The position numbers were made by a program, and so were the translations under genes. A stretch of DNA of 47,060 bases from assembly GCA_001970955.1 (NCBI GenBank), contig MPUH01000539.1:1-47060 (forward strand), in the 5' to 3' direction. This DNA comes from Stentor coeruleus (taxonomy: Eukaryota > Ciliophora > Heterotrichea > Heterotrichida > Stentoridae). Below, one piece after another: positions 27,271-36,052 of this stretch (positions are counted from its first letter, which is position 1; each line of letters begins with the position of its first letter). Below the pieces are notes generated by a model, which saw only the letters and a list, made by a program, of their open reading frames with translations, did not search any database and was not told the DNA's origin.

Positions 27271-28674
27271 CTAATGTTTGACTGCTTCAACAGCAGGCAA
27301 GTTAGGCTTGACATACTTTTTCCACCCAGGTGGGCCGAATATTTTTCCTTGGAATTTCTTCTCAAACCATTTCTTCTCATACCTCTTAAACAAAGTAAAA
27401 CTCAATGCTTGTTTGATTCCAGAAACAAAAGGTGTAGTCGTATCAGTAGTAAGTTTAGTATTAACCTCTTCTCCACCATATCTAAACCCTGGCATAATCA
27501 ATTTATGCCATCCAGTGAAAATAGGTGTTGCAGTAACCCCATCATAGAAATAATGAGCATGTTGACCTTTTTTAATATCTGTGATATTCCCAGCAACAAC
27601 TTTAGCTTGTGCACAAACAGCAATACAATTGCTTACAGTAGGAATATTACTGATTTCGCCTATACTAAAAACATTAGACCATTTTTTATGAGTCAAAGTA
27701 TGATGATCAACAGCAACATGACCAGATTCATCACAGAATTGTTTAACAACATCAGGAATTTTAGCTTCAGGGTAGACAACTGCCGCACCATAATTAATAA
27801 CTTCTTGTTCACCTGTTTTAAGGTTTTTATATACCAAATCTGATACTCTATGAGGGTCAAGAATATTATTATATCTGATTTCTTCTAATTGACGATTGTA
27901 TCTTATTTCAATACCTCTTTTGTTTGCTAAATCCTCAAGTTTCTCATTAACCCAAGGGATTCTATGTAAGAATGAATCAGGTGAGGTTACAATAAACTTC
28001 GATCCATACCATTGTCCTTCAACTTTTATATCTTTTGCGAATTGATCGAAGAGCATGAAAATATGATTAGTCCCTTCATTTTTATATGGGGATTTAGGAA
28101 ATGAATAAACAAAGTTCCCACCACGGAAGTCTAAAGATGATCTCCAGACCATTTTAGCAGTATGGACTTGAGCTGTTGACGTAATTTTTGAGTTCCAAAA
28201 ATCCTTGATGCTTTTTTCCATATTTTTAACTTTATCCCAATCAAACTGATACTCTCCAGCTAAGATCATATGGTCATAAGTGTAAACTTTATCTTGAAGG
28301 TAAATTTTATTGTTTTCTGGTTCGAATTTTATAACATCTGCGTCGATTTTATAATAATGACCTTTGGGAGGACCTGAGAAAATTCCTTTACCTGTAGCTT
28401 CTTCATCTTTGAATGATAAGTGCATATAGAGATCTTTGGAATATTCATGCATTACAGGACGTGTTTTTTCAGAGAATAAAGCTACTGGTTCTTTGAGATT
28501 TGCTTTACAAAAAGCTCCTAGCATAGTGTTCCCAGTATTCAGGTATTGTCCTAAAGCCACAATAACAGTTTCGATATGGGTCTTGTCGCCAAGTTTCTGA
28601 GGCTTCACTGAAACGCCTCCTGCAAATCTGACTGGAGGAGCGTAAACACTCTTTGATAAGCAGTGCCTAAACAT
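27271..28674 (-). CDS. Mitochondrial sulfide:quinone oxidoreductase-like protein, probably inactive
   Basis: A 467-aa protein with an N-terminal mitochondrial-type presequence (MFRHCLSKSVYAPPVRFAGG). From about residue 105 to the end it follows SQR in order: 'KFEPENNKIYLQDKVYTYDH' (116-135), 'FDWDKVKNMEKSIKDFW' (144-160), 'DFRGGNFVYSFPKSPYK' (182-198), and 'WSNVFSIGEISNIPT' (332-346). Key residues are missing. The first dinucleotide-binding GxGxxG is replaced ('VIVALGQYLNTGNTMLGAF', 37-55). The first catalytic Cys (human Cys201, 'VKCAGAP') is Asn or Glu in 'YKNEGTN'. 'GDCTN', with the FAD-binding Asp and second catalytic Cys (human Cys379), has become 'GEISN'. A non-catalytic structural subunit of a mitochondrial complex is my inference. 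Confidence 0.85.
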   Translation of the reverse strand: MFRHCLSKSVYAPPVRFAGGVSVKPQKLGDKTHIETVIVALGQYLNTGNTMLGAFCKANLKEPVALFSEKTRPVMHEYSKDLYMHLSFKDEEATGKGIFSGPPKGHYYKIDADVIKFEPENNKIYLQDKVYTYDHMILAGEYQFDWDKVKNMEKSIKDFWNSKITSTAQVHTAKMVWRSSLDFRGGNFVYSFPKSPYKNEGTNHIFMLFDQFAKDIKVEGQWYGSKFIVTSPDSFLHRIPWVNEKLEDLANKRGIEIRYNRQLEEIRYNNILDPHRVSDLVYKNLKTGEQEVINYGAAVVYPEAKIPDVVKQFCDESGHVAVDHHTLTHKKWSNVFSIGEISNIPTVSNCIAVCAQAKVVAGNITDIKKGQHAHYFYDGVTATPIFTGWHKLIMPGFRYGGEEVNTKLTTDTTTPFVSGIKQALSFTLFKRYEKKWFEKKFQGKIFGPPGWKKYVKPNLPAVEAVKH

Positions 28675-28791
28675 ATGGCTATTATAATAACATTTTCCTA
28701 AGAGACTTATGAATATAAAATTTATGTTTTTAGGTGGTGAAGGTGTTTTATAGAGGGTTTTTGGGGCTTATAAGTATCTACATAGGTTAAT

Positions 28792-29445
28792 TTAATCACC
28801 GAATTCTCTTATAGGTGTATGTGAAATTGTATAATCAGCTTTTTGTGGGCTTTGTGGGCAGCTTCTAACATCATTAACCGGGTAATTAATTATAATCTCA
28901 GGTCCTAGACTTTGATTACCAGCATATTTGTGACAGTACAAATAACAATTAAGAACAATAAAAGCCCCGAATATCAATACAAGAAATATAATCCATAAAG
29001 CAACTAAAGCTTGACTCAGTCTTATCCCATCAGGATATTCATCCATACAATCATTATCTTCACTTATCCATTCAGCACCAATGACATACCAACAAAACTC
29101 TAATATGCTAAAACCCCAATAAATCGGGAAATAACATAAGTCGATTCTTAAAGTCAAGGTTTTCATTTTCCTGCTATATCCTGTTCCTGTACTCTTTTCT
29201 TTGAAGATTCTAGCTAAGAAAACTAAGAAATTCAATATAAAAGCGCATATGTACATTGCAAATAAGCCTTTTAGGAATATATTCACTGGGACTGAGCAGC
29301 TACCTGGCTTACCATAAGCTATAGATCCGATTATAATTATGAAAAGACCTTGATATGCCATTTGTGGGTATTTTAGGTTGTACCATTTGAACATTTTGGA
29401 TTTGTCTTTGAGAAAAATCTCTAGTTTCTCAGCGTGCTTAAACAT
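28792..29445 (-). CDS. Four-TM membrane protein of unknown function
   Basis: A 217-aa protein with four predicted membrane helices at about residues 31-46, 57-77, 100-121 and 147-172. A polar loop before the fourth helix carries 'WISEDNDCMDEYPDG', and the first loop has 'YGKPGSCSVP', so the two Cys could pair on the outer side. The C-terminal tail (about 45 aa) is polar with two Ser-Pro/Thr-Pro-like sites. The topology resembles small tetraspan families, but the tetraspanin CCG motif is absent. I do not recognise the family. It lies 117 bp upstream of the SQR-like gene on the same strand. Confidence 0.7.
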   Translation of the reverse strand: MFKHAEKLEIFLKDKSKMFKWYNLKYPQMAYQGLFIIIIGSIAYGKPGSCSVPVNIFLKGLFAMYICAFILNFLVFLARIFKEKSTGTGYSRKMKTLTLRIDLCYFPIYWGFSILEFCWYVIGAEWISEDNDCMDEYPDGIRLSQALVALWIIFLVLIFGAFIVLNCYLYCHKYAGNQSLGPEIIINYPVNDVRSCPQSPQKADYTISHTPIREFGD

Positions 29446-29779
29446 GTATTAAATATGGTAGGATTTTTGAAAAAGTTTGAGATTAAATTTTAGTTTTAGT
29501 TTATTTTATATGTTTAAGTGATATGTTTATTGATATTTTTATTATGATTTTTTCTTCTCTTTATGTTTGCACAAATTTAATGAATGAATAGTATTTTCGT
29601 TTACAATTAGAAAATATTAATGGCTTTTTTGTTAAAAATTCCAACCATTCTAATAAACCAGCATATTATTTATTCAACCAAAATTTTTCCGATCACATCT
29701 TAATTACCAAAAAAAATCCCCATAAAAAATTCTAAAGCATTTTTCCGTAATATGATATAAGATAATAAGATTAAAAGAT
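29446..29779. other. Intergenic spacer
   Basis: 334 bp between two minus-strand genes. The first part next to the four-TM gene start is G/T-rich on the plus strand (C/A-rich on that gene's strand), and the rest is A/C-rich. No gene or RNA seen. Confidence 0.55.
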
Positions 29780-30259
29780 CTAACTATTGATATAAGGTTT
29801 CAAAGCGCTAACATTCATACTCCTGAGCTGGTTTTCAAAGCCTTGATTAGGACAAGCACAAAACCGTCCTCTACGTACTTTAGCCAAAGCCTCATCAAAA
29901 GTAAGATTATACTTAACCATAAAATATCCAACAGCAATCGATGAGCTTCTTGAAATCCCAGCAGCGCAATGTATAAGTACAGTTTTCCCACACATAAGTT
30001 CTCTATCAATAAACTTAATAGCTTCAGGCATAAACTGAACAATATTTGCACTAGGCATATCATCAATATCAATAGTAAAGTATTTCATATTCGAATGTTT
30101 GACTGTAGGTGTGCTTTTTGAAAGAGCCTGGACTAAGCTTGTTATACCATTCTGCGTAAGTAAAGCTAAATTATTTGCGGCCATAAGTCCTCCAAGGTAT
30201 AAATTGTTTTCAATTTTGTGCATAGGCGTGAGGAAGGATTGCATAAACCCAGACTCCAT
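29780..30259 (-). CDS. Dual-specificity protein phosphatase
   Basis: A 159-aa catalytic domain with no extra domains. The signature 'IHCAAGISRSS' (96-106) contains the HC(X5)R loop with nucleophile Cys98 and Arg104. The general-acid Asp is in 'TIDIDDMPSANI' (62-73), and the strand 'KIENNLYLGGLMAANN' (15-30) is the typical DUSP entry with the 'YLG' motif. The end 'RRGRFCACPNQGFENQL' (130-146) matches the family's closing 'NPGFxxQL'. It should dephosphorylate Tyr and Ser/Thr; MAPK is a usual substrate class but there is no kinase-interaction domain. The start codon lies 29 bp from the start of the divergent C2-domain gene. Confidence 0.93.
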   Translation of the reverse strand: MESGFMQSFLTPMHKIENNLYLGGLMAANNLALLTQNGITSLVQALSKSTPTVKHSNMKYFTIDIDDMPSANIVQFMPEAIKFIDRELMCGKTVLIHCAAGISRSSSIAVGYFMVKYNLTFDEALAKVRRGRFCACPNQGFENQLRSMNVSALKPYINS

Positions 30260-30288
30260 ATTTTAATGGGGAACATTTTACAATATAA
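30260..30288. promoter_or_regulatory. 29-bp bidirectional promoter
   Basis: Only 29 bp separate the start codons of the phosphatase (minus) and C2-protein (plus) genes. Both transcripts must start within this gap or inside each other's coding region, fitting the very short 5' UTRs expected in a Stentor-like genome. Confidence 0.5.
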
Positions 30289-30993
30289 ATGGCTCAGCCT
30301 CAGACAGGAAATTTAATTGTACGGCCGATTTGTGCGAAGTTGATAAGAGATACAGAAACGTTTGGTAAGATGGATCCATACTGTAAAATAATACTTGGAG
30401 CTCAGAATCAGAGGACACGTGTTGCAGATGGAGCAGGAAAATTCCCTAATTGGCAGGAACAATTAGTGTTTAGAAAAACATATGAGGATTCTATGACTAT
30501 TGAAGTTTGGGATTATGATAGCGCTTCAAATGATGATTTGATTGGAACAGGGGTTTTAACAATGCAACGTGCTACATCTACACCTAATTGGGAAGACTGG
30601 GTTGAAATAACTCATAGAGGGGTAAAAGCTGGGGATGTTAGGATTTCAGTCACTTTTACCCCTGATGCTGGACAGAAAGCTCCAGGTCAAGGTGGACCTC
30701 AAGTTGTAGTTGTTCAGGGTGGATATCCTGGTTATCCTCCTGCACAAGGCTATTCTGGATATCCTCCACCAACTGGATACCCACCTGCTGGTTATCCACC
30801 ACCTCCAGTTGGATATCCTCCACCACCAGGAGCTTATCCTCCACCACCAGGGGCTTATCCACCACCACCAGGAGCATATCCACCACCACCAGGAGCTTAT
30901 CCACCTCCACCAGGAGCATATCCACCACCACCAGGAGCTTATCCACATCCACCACCACCTGGATCTTATCCACCATATGGAGGATATCATTAG
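30289..30993 (+). CDS. C2-domain protein with proline-rich GAYPPPP tail
   Basis: A 234-aa protein. Residues about 8-122 form a C2 domain: 'GKMDPYCKI' (26-34) and 'WDYDSASNDDLIG' (74-86) supply the acidic calcium-binding loops (Asp29, Asp75, Asp77, Asp82/83). The C-terminal 90 residues are a Gly/Tyr/Pro-rich tail, starting 'GYPGYPPAQGYSGYPPP' and ending in six GAYPPPP-like units. C2 plus PYPP-rich tail is the layout of plant SRC2-like and several protist proteins that bind membranes in a Ca2+-dependent way and interact through the tail. Probably cytosolic and recruited to membranes. All four remaining frames over the tail are open because of the repeat and are not real genes. Confidence 0.9.
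   Translation: MAQPQTGNLIVRPICAKLIRDTETFGKMDPYCKIILGAQNQRTRVADGAGKFPNWQEQLVFRKTYEDSMTIEVWDYDSASNDDLIGTGVLTMQRATSTPNWEDWVEITHRGVKAGDVRISVTFTPDAGQKAPGQGGPQVVVVQGGYPGYPPAQGYSGYPPPTGYPPAGYPPPPVGYPPPPGAYPPPPGAYPPPPGAYPPPPGAYPPPPGAYPPPPGAYPHPPPPGSYPPYGGYH
30829..30954 (+). repeat. Coding 21-bp tandem repeat (GAYPPPP)
   Basis: Six in-frame 21-bp units in the C2-protein gene, each encoding GAYPPPP; the last is GAYPHPP. Copies differ at synonymous sites (for example GGAGCTTAT versus GGGGCTTAT versus GGAGCATAT), so the repeat is not newly amplified and the protein sequence appears to be under selection. Confidence 0.85.
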
Positions 30994-31922
30994 TTAGCAT
31001 AGTAATCAATTGAATAAAAAAAAATTATAGAATTTTTTTGATGTAAAATATAAAATTAAGATGATGTTTTTTTTAAAGGAATTGCTAAAAGTTAGAATAT
31101 AAGTTTTTAAAGAAAAATTTTGGAAAATATGAATGAATTTCATGCCTTTCATGTCTTTGATATTTCTAATGTATTTTATATGTTTAATATATATATATAT
31201 ATTCATATATTTAATAACTCTCTAATATATAAAAGTCACATAACCAGCGACAATGAGTGGTTTAACATACCGAATCTGCCCAAAGAAAGAGATCGTAGGA
31301 CAAACAAACCTCGATCGGACAAGGTTTAAACCATGCCACCTTAACTATCACCCACTTTAAACTTTAAACTCTAATATATTATTTGTTTATTTATCGAAAT
31401 TCTAGTTAATATGCATTCACTAGTCTATAAATGCATCCTTATACCCTTACATCATATTATCTCTAAGATTCTTATAACCAAAAATCATATAAAAAACCAA
31501 AATTATCACCCGTTATCACTATTTTCAAAATTGTTTAATATTTTCCCTATCATAAAAACCATATCAAACTTTCTCCAAACAAATTATTATTTCCCTAAAA
31601 CAGCCTATATTCAAAGCAATTCTATAAACAAACACAATTCCTTCTCCTTCTTCTATACCAAAATTCTTATAATAATTTTAATTTTATATCTTATTTAAAA
31701 ATATTCCATACTCACTGTCATATTCCAAAAATCAGCTTTGAATTAAATTATCTCAACTTCTACTCAAACTAATTACCAATAATTAATATCGATTACCCCA
31801 AAATTTAATGTAAATTTACTCATATAAATCTCACACCATTCTTATTACCCAAATCATCCACAAAATCCTAATAATTCTTTACCTTTGAAATATTTTTAAG
31901 CTATATAAATAAAATAAATATA
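30994..31922. other. Intergenic region with G-poor 5' flank
   Basis: A 929-bp spacer upstream of the PAS gene. No gene is convincing; a 95-codon plus frame at 31411-31698 and another at 31120-31329 are low-complexity. From 31441 to 31740 I count 65 C and 8 G, a very strong skew. A somewhat GC-richer island with potential structure lies at 31226-31345 and is listed separately. Confidence 0.55.
31226..31345 (+). ncRNA. Possible structured RNA (unidentified)
   Basis: A less AT-rich island in a strongly AT-rich spacer. 'TGGTTTAA' (31258-31265) is perfectly complementary to 'TTAAACCA' (31326-31333), enclosing a second hairpin: GATCG (31291-31295) plus AGG (31297-31299) pair with CCTCGATC (31309-31316), with one bulged T and a 9-nt A/C loop. 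A TATA-like string lies at 31226-31235. 'GAGTGG' and 'GGTTTAAACC' loosely recall tRNA internal promoter boxes, but no cloverleaf can be drawn. I could not match it to U1-U6, SRP, RNase P or telomerase RNA. The strand is uncertain. Confidence 0.25.
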
Positions 31923-34900
31923 ATGTCAAGACTACTACCAGAAGGATTGCCGCAAATGAAAAAGACCCTTTTTAAGCTCTACATCAACCTAAATGCAACA
32001 ACCAAAGGATCACGAAGGGTGCATTATTTAATAGGACTTTTAGGAGCTTTTATAAGACAATGCCACTTTATATCCATAGCTGTATTTGCAGGATCCAAAA
32101 TCAAAAACTATTCAAATACTGGGTATTTACCATATGTACTGACAATTCTCCGTCTAGATGCATTAATAGTTAGCCTAGGTTTCCAAGAATACTTCACTAT
32201 TTTATTTATCCTACTCATAGCTTTAAACGCTTCATCAAAACTATTTCTGTTTATTCAATTCTATTACAAAAAACATGCTTTAATTTATATACCATTATTA
32301 ACAGCTAGAATTACAACTTGGGTTATCTTAAACCTAATGCAAATCCCTTTTTGCTTTTATGGAATTATGTGTATTGCTACAATTGTAAGTTCTAGTGCTG
32401 AAAGTGCTGAGTATGATAATAAGTTCAATCCTTTGTCTTTACCTTTAGGTTTACCTGTAGTGATTTTAACTTTTATTTTGTATGTAATTAGTATTTTGGA
32501 TACTATGCTTGGAAATCAGCCAAAGTATACAAGTAGGTCTCATACACGAGCACATTCTCTTATACAAGTTCAAGAAATTGGATTTGTGTTTTTGCTTTCT
32601 ATTACGAGAATGTTTGTGGATAGTGAATATTTTCTTTATTTTTTTGGAGTAATTGCGGTTTACAACTTGTATTGCTATATATATTACTTACCATATTTTT
32701 CAATGACTTATAATGCTATTAATATTCAGACTTGGGTTACGGTAGTAGTATCATCTTTTCTTATTTATATATCAGAGAAATATGATAATTTTTATATAAC
32801 AGAACTAAATTTCTTATTCCTTTATGTACTGTCGATGTTGATTAATAAAGAAATGATTAAAAGAAGAATTGATTATATTAGGAATTTGCAATTGATTACT
32901 AATCCTTATCTTCATGAACTAAAGCTTAGAGAAGTCCTCTTTGCCGTAGCAAACGATTCTAACGAGTCTGCATCATCTATAAACTCCAAGATCTTTGAGC
33001 ACTTCAAACTAGCAAACAAGAATTTCTTTTTTTTCAAGCTCCAATATGTATGGGAATCACTCGTAGTAAAACGATACGTCAGAGATATCCACCTAGCCTT
33101 ACTCAAAGTTGTCAAAATAAACACCTGCCTTTACCGAAAAACAACACAAAGTTCAGAATCTCTAAGACAAACTGATTATTCTTACAAATACCAACTAGAA
33201 ATTGACTATTTACTATACTCTATATTCCAAAAAGGTTTAAAAAAGCTATCAGGTAAAAGTTTAGACCTCACATTAGTCAGATATTTTAACTATTTAAATT
33301 CTTTTAAAGATCTTGATAACGATATAACTCATGCTTTAATTGAATTTACACTTAGCATAACAACAGATACAACAGCTCGTCGTATTGAAACTAAAATCCT
33401 AGAAATCGGGGAAATGATAACAATATATAAAAACATGGCAAAAGATATACTAAAAAAATTCGGAATGGAAAGCAAGTTTAGTAAAATTTATGGGAGTTTT
33501 TTAAGGGATGTTTTAAATTCAGAAGAAGGAAAAGAAGTGCTTAAAGAATGTGGAATCACTTCTCAATTAGGAAATTCGATATCTAAAGAACGTTCAGATT
33601 TCGATAAGACGGGACCGGTGTTGATTATTAGTGGATGGTATGAGAATATTGGTACTATTGTTTATGCTAATGCTTCGATATATTCATTGCTTAATATAAG
33701 CAATTCTAATAAACTTATCGGCACATGTTTTACTACTTTGATCCCACCACCTTTTGATGTGATACATAGAAATGTGTTGTTTAGGTTTTTATTTCATAGA
33801 AATGGCACTGAGCTTAGAAGGGCTCATCTTTTTTTGTTAGATGAAAACCAAAATTGTATTGAAGTTGTCATGCATTTTAGAATAGCTTTTTACAAAAGCA
33901 ACCCTTATTTTATAGCATCTTTTAAACCTATGCTCCCAGCTAAAAATCTAATTTTATGCTCGCCTCAAGGGCAAATATTCAGTGTTTCAGAAAAAGTTAA
34001 GCATTTTTTCCCTGAACTGACAAAAACCCTTCAAAGCTCACTGCCAAATATTTCCAACTACTTAGAAAAGTATGATTTTGAAAAAATATTCGAGTACCGC
34101 GAAGGCAATGTAAGATTCCTAATGAAAAAATCCTTTCTCACAATCGACGGCTTTGAAATGATGATAATTTACTTCATCGAGCATGATTTCGGTGATGAAT
34201 CCCATGAAGAGATTGAAAAAACCAAAAAGAAAAAAGTACAAATCGAAGACTATTTTACTGAAGATGTAAAACAAAACAACTCTGTAAAAGGTAAAGAATT
34301 CAAAAAACTTGACCTATCAGAAAAAATAAAACCCGAAGATAACGCTCAGCTTTTTACTGGTATCCGAGCAGCTCGGACTTTGAAAATTGCCATAAGAGCT
34401 TTGACTGGACTTGAATTTATCTTAACACTCACAATCCTACTTATTATTCTCCAAATCATAAAATCCCTCTCAGTAAACATAATAATTTCTGATATGGGGA
34501 ATTTCAGATACTTATCTTCATCAGCATTATCAAATAGTTTTTCTCTTCTTCTCCTTCAAAGAAATTTTACTCTAGCTTTTGATGAAAATTATTATAAAAA
34601 CACATTAATTTACGATGCTACAACATTAGAAAGCTTAGCAGATAAATATAAAGAATTGACTATTCCAATATTAAACAAGCATAAGTTTTATTTGAATGAT
34701 CTAGTTTTGGAAATGTTTAGGTTTGAAAGTATAGATTTTGAAAGCTATGATAGTAATTTACTTGATGCTATTGATACAATTGTTAAATATTCTAAACTGA
34801 TATCAGAAACAAGTTTGGAAAATAAAGAAGAATTAGAAAATAAGGTAAAATTTATGATGAGAAACATACCAAGTAATTATTTAGAAGCTTTGAATATTAT

Positions 34901-36032
34901 GGTAAATCAAGTATTAAATGACCTTATAGATTCTTTAACTTTGATATTTAGTTATTTGCAATACGTTGAACTTTTATGTATTTTTCCCCCTTTAATGCTC
35001 CTTTTAATATCAATTGGATGTTTTTATTTTATTGAGTTTACAAACAGAAGGATTTGGAATTTGATGATGAATTGTAGTGTTGATAGCTTGATGCATACAC
35101 GTATAAAACTTGTTGATAGACTTTATTATGTTCATGAGTTTGAGTATATAGCTGAAGAAAGTGGACATAAAATACGTAAAGGGCTTTATAAAATGATGAT
35201 CTGGGAACCTTTTCTTAAAGTGTTTACTTTAGCTGGGATATCCTTAGCTTTTTATTTCGCTATAACTTACGGTCCACAAAATCTGTTATTAGAAATGCTT
35301 AAAAGTGAGTTAATTCATACAAACCTTGGAGGTATGAGAAGAGTTTTAACACCTTTAACTTTATTTTGGGGACAAAATGCTGTTTTTGAATCAAGTGAGT
35401 TTCCATCTTATACAAGTATTTTACCTAGTACTCAATTGTTTTCATCAGAAAAAGAACTTTATTTAAGAACTAAAGAATATCAAAATGTGCAAAATTTACT
35501 TATGGAGTCATTACAAGGTAATGTCCAAAGCCAGTTTAATTTCGAAAAGTATATGAAATTAATGCTTGGTGATGCTTGTAATATTATACCAACAATAAAT
35601 GACTGTTCAAATACTTTAATCAATCGTGGCTTAGATCCAGCAATGCAAATGTACCTTTACACCTTAGAAATGCAGCAAAGTCTAGCTAAATCTAAAGGTT
35701 TAGACCCAGAAAGTCTTATAATAATGGAAAAATACAGCAAAACTATAGAGGAAAGTTTTGTTTTCAGCTTAGAAGTTTATGGGAATTATACAGAAGAAAT
35801 CGTTGTTAAACTTAAAGATGAGATGTCTTTAACGACATATCTGTTTTTTTTTATGATCGCTATTATTTATATACTTTTCATTCACAGAATCGCTGAAAAT
35901 ACTATAACGAACTTGAAAAACAAAGTAGAAATCTTGTCTGTTTTCTCAGCTAGGAAACGAGAACATTCAGAAAAACCTTCAAATAAAGGGGTGAAGTTTA
36001 TTGAAGGACCAAAGCCTAAAAAAATAGATTAA
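31923..36032 (+). CDS. Large multi-pass membrane protein with a PAS domain
   Basis: A 1369-aa single-exon protein. The N-terminal third (about 35-330) has several hydrophobic helices. A helical soluble stretch follows (about 330-550), then a PAS-like domain at about 563-690, recognisable from 'GTIVYANASIYSLLNIS', 'KLIGTCFTTLIPPPFDVIHR' and the strands after it. A Lys-rich linker leads to further membrane helices near residues 829-850, 1014-1040, 1099-1117 and 1304-1323, with large helical loops between them. Multi-TM PAS proteins are a large, mostly uncharacterised family in ciliates. Sensing of a small ligand or redox state by the PAS domain is a family-based guess. A coiled-coil gene starts 20 nt after its stop. 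Confidence 0.8.
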   Translation: MSRLLPEGLPQMKKTLFKLYINLNATTKGSRRVHYLIGLLGAFIRQCHFISIAVFAGSKIKNYSNTGYLPYVLTILRLDALIVSLGFQEYFTILFILLIALNASSKLFLFIQFYYKKHALIYIPLLTARITTWVILNLMQIPFCFYGIMCIATIVSSSAESAEYDNKFNPLSLPLGLPVVILTFILYVISILDTMLGNQPKYTSRSHTRAHSLIQVQEIGFVFLLSITRMFVDSEYFLYFFGVIAVYNLYCYIYYLPYFSMTYNAINIQTWVTVVVSSFLIYISEKYDNFYITELNFLFLYVLSMLINKEMIKRRIDYIRNLQLITNPYLHELKLREVLFAVANDSNESASSINSKIFEHFKLANKNFFFFKLQYVWESLVVKRYVRDIHLALLKVVKINTCLYRKTTQSSESLRQTDYSYKYQLEIDYLLYSIFQKGLKKLSGKSLDLTLVRYFNYLNSFKDLDNDITHALIEFTLSITTDTTARRIETKILEIGEMITIYKNMAKDILKKFGMESKFSKIYGSFLRDVLNSEEGKEVLKECGITSQLGNSISKERSDFDKTGPVLIISGWYENIGTIVYANASIYSLLNISNSNKLIGTCFTTLIPPPFDVIHRNVLFRFLFHRNGTELRRAHLFLLDENQNCIEVVMHFRIAFYKSNPYFIASFKPMLPAKNLILCSPQGQIFSVSEKVKHFFPELTKTLQSSLPNISNYLEKYDFEKIFEYREGNVRFLMKKSFLTIDGFEMMIIYFIEHDFGDESHEEIEKTKKKKVQIEDYFTEDVKQNNSVKGKEFKKLDLSEKIKPEDNAQLFTGIRAARTLKIAIRALTGLEFILTLTILLIILQIIKSLSVNIIISDMGNFRYLSSSALSNSFSLLLLQRNFTLAFDENYYKNTLIYDATTLESLADKYKELTIPILNKHKFYLNDLVLEMFRFESIDFESYDSNLLDAIDTIVKYSKLISETSLENKEELENKVKFMMRNIPSNYLEALNIMVNQVLNDLIDSLTLIFSYLQYVELLCIFPPLMLLLISIGCFYFIEFTNRRIWNLMMNCSVDSLMHTRIKLVDRLYYVHEFEYIAEESGHKIRKGLYKMMIWEPFLKVFTLAGISLAFYFAITYGPQNLLLEMLKSELIHTNLGGMRRVLTPLTLFWGQNAVFESSEFPSYTSILPSTQLFSSEKELYLRTKEYQNVQNLLMESLQGNVQSQFNFEKYMKLMLGDACNIIPTINDCSNTLINRGLDPAMQMYLYTLEMQQSLAKSKGLDPESLIIMEKYSKTIEESFVFSLEVYGNYTEEIVVKLKDEMSLTTYLFFFMIAIIYILFIHRIAENTITNLKNKVEILSVFSARKREHSEKPSNKGVKFIEGPKPKKID

Positions 36033-36052
36033 TAAGTATAAAAATTTGAATT

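Noticed and set aside
30646..31009. Trp- or Val/Asp-rich minus-strand and His-rich plus-strand frames over the C2 gene tail
   Set aside because: They arise from the 21-bp GAYPPPP repeat read in other frames; the C2 frame has a real domain.
31240..31345. tRNA gene suggested by GAGTGG and GGTTTAAACC
   Set aside because: No 7-bp acceptor stem, no anticodon arm, and the T-arm consensus is wrong at the invariant C.
31411..31698. 95-codon plus-strand frame in the G-poor flank
   Set aside because: Made of Ile, His, Ser, Pro and Phe codons forced by the C/A/T composition; no domain or codon-use signal.
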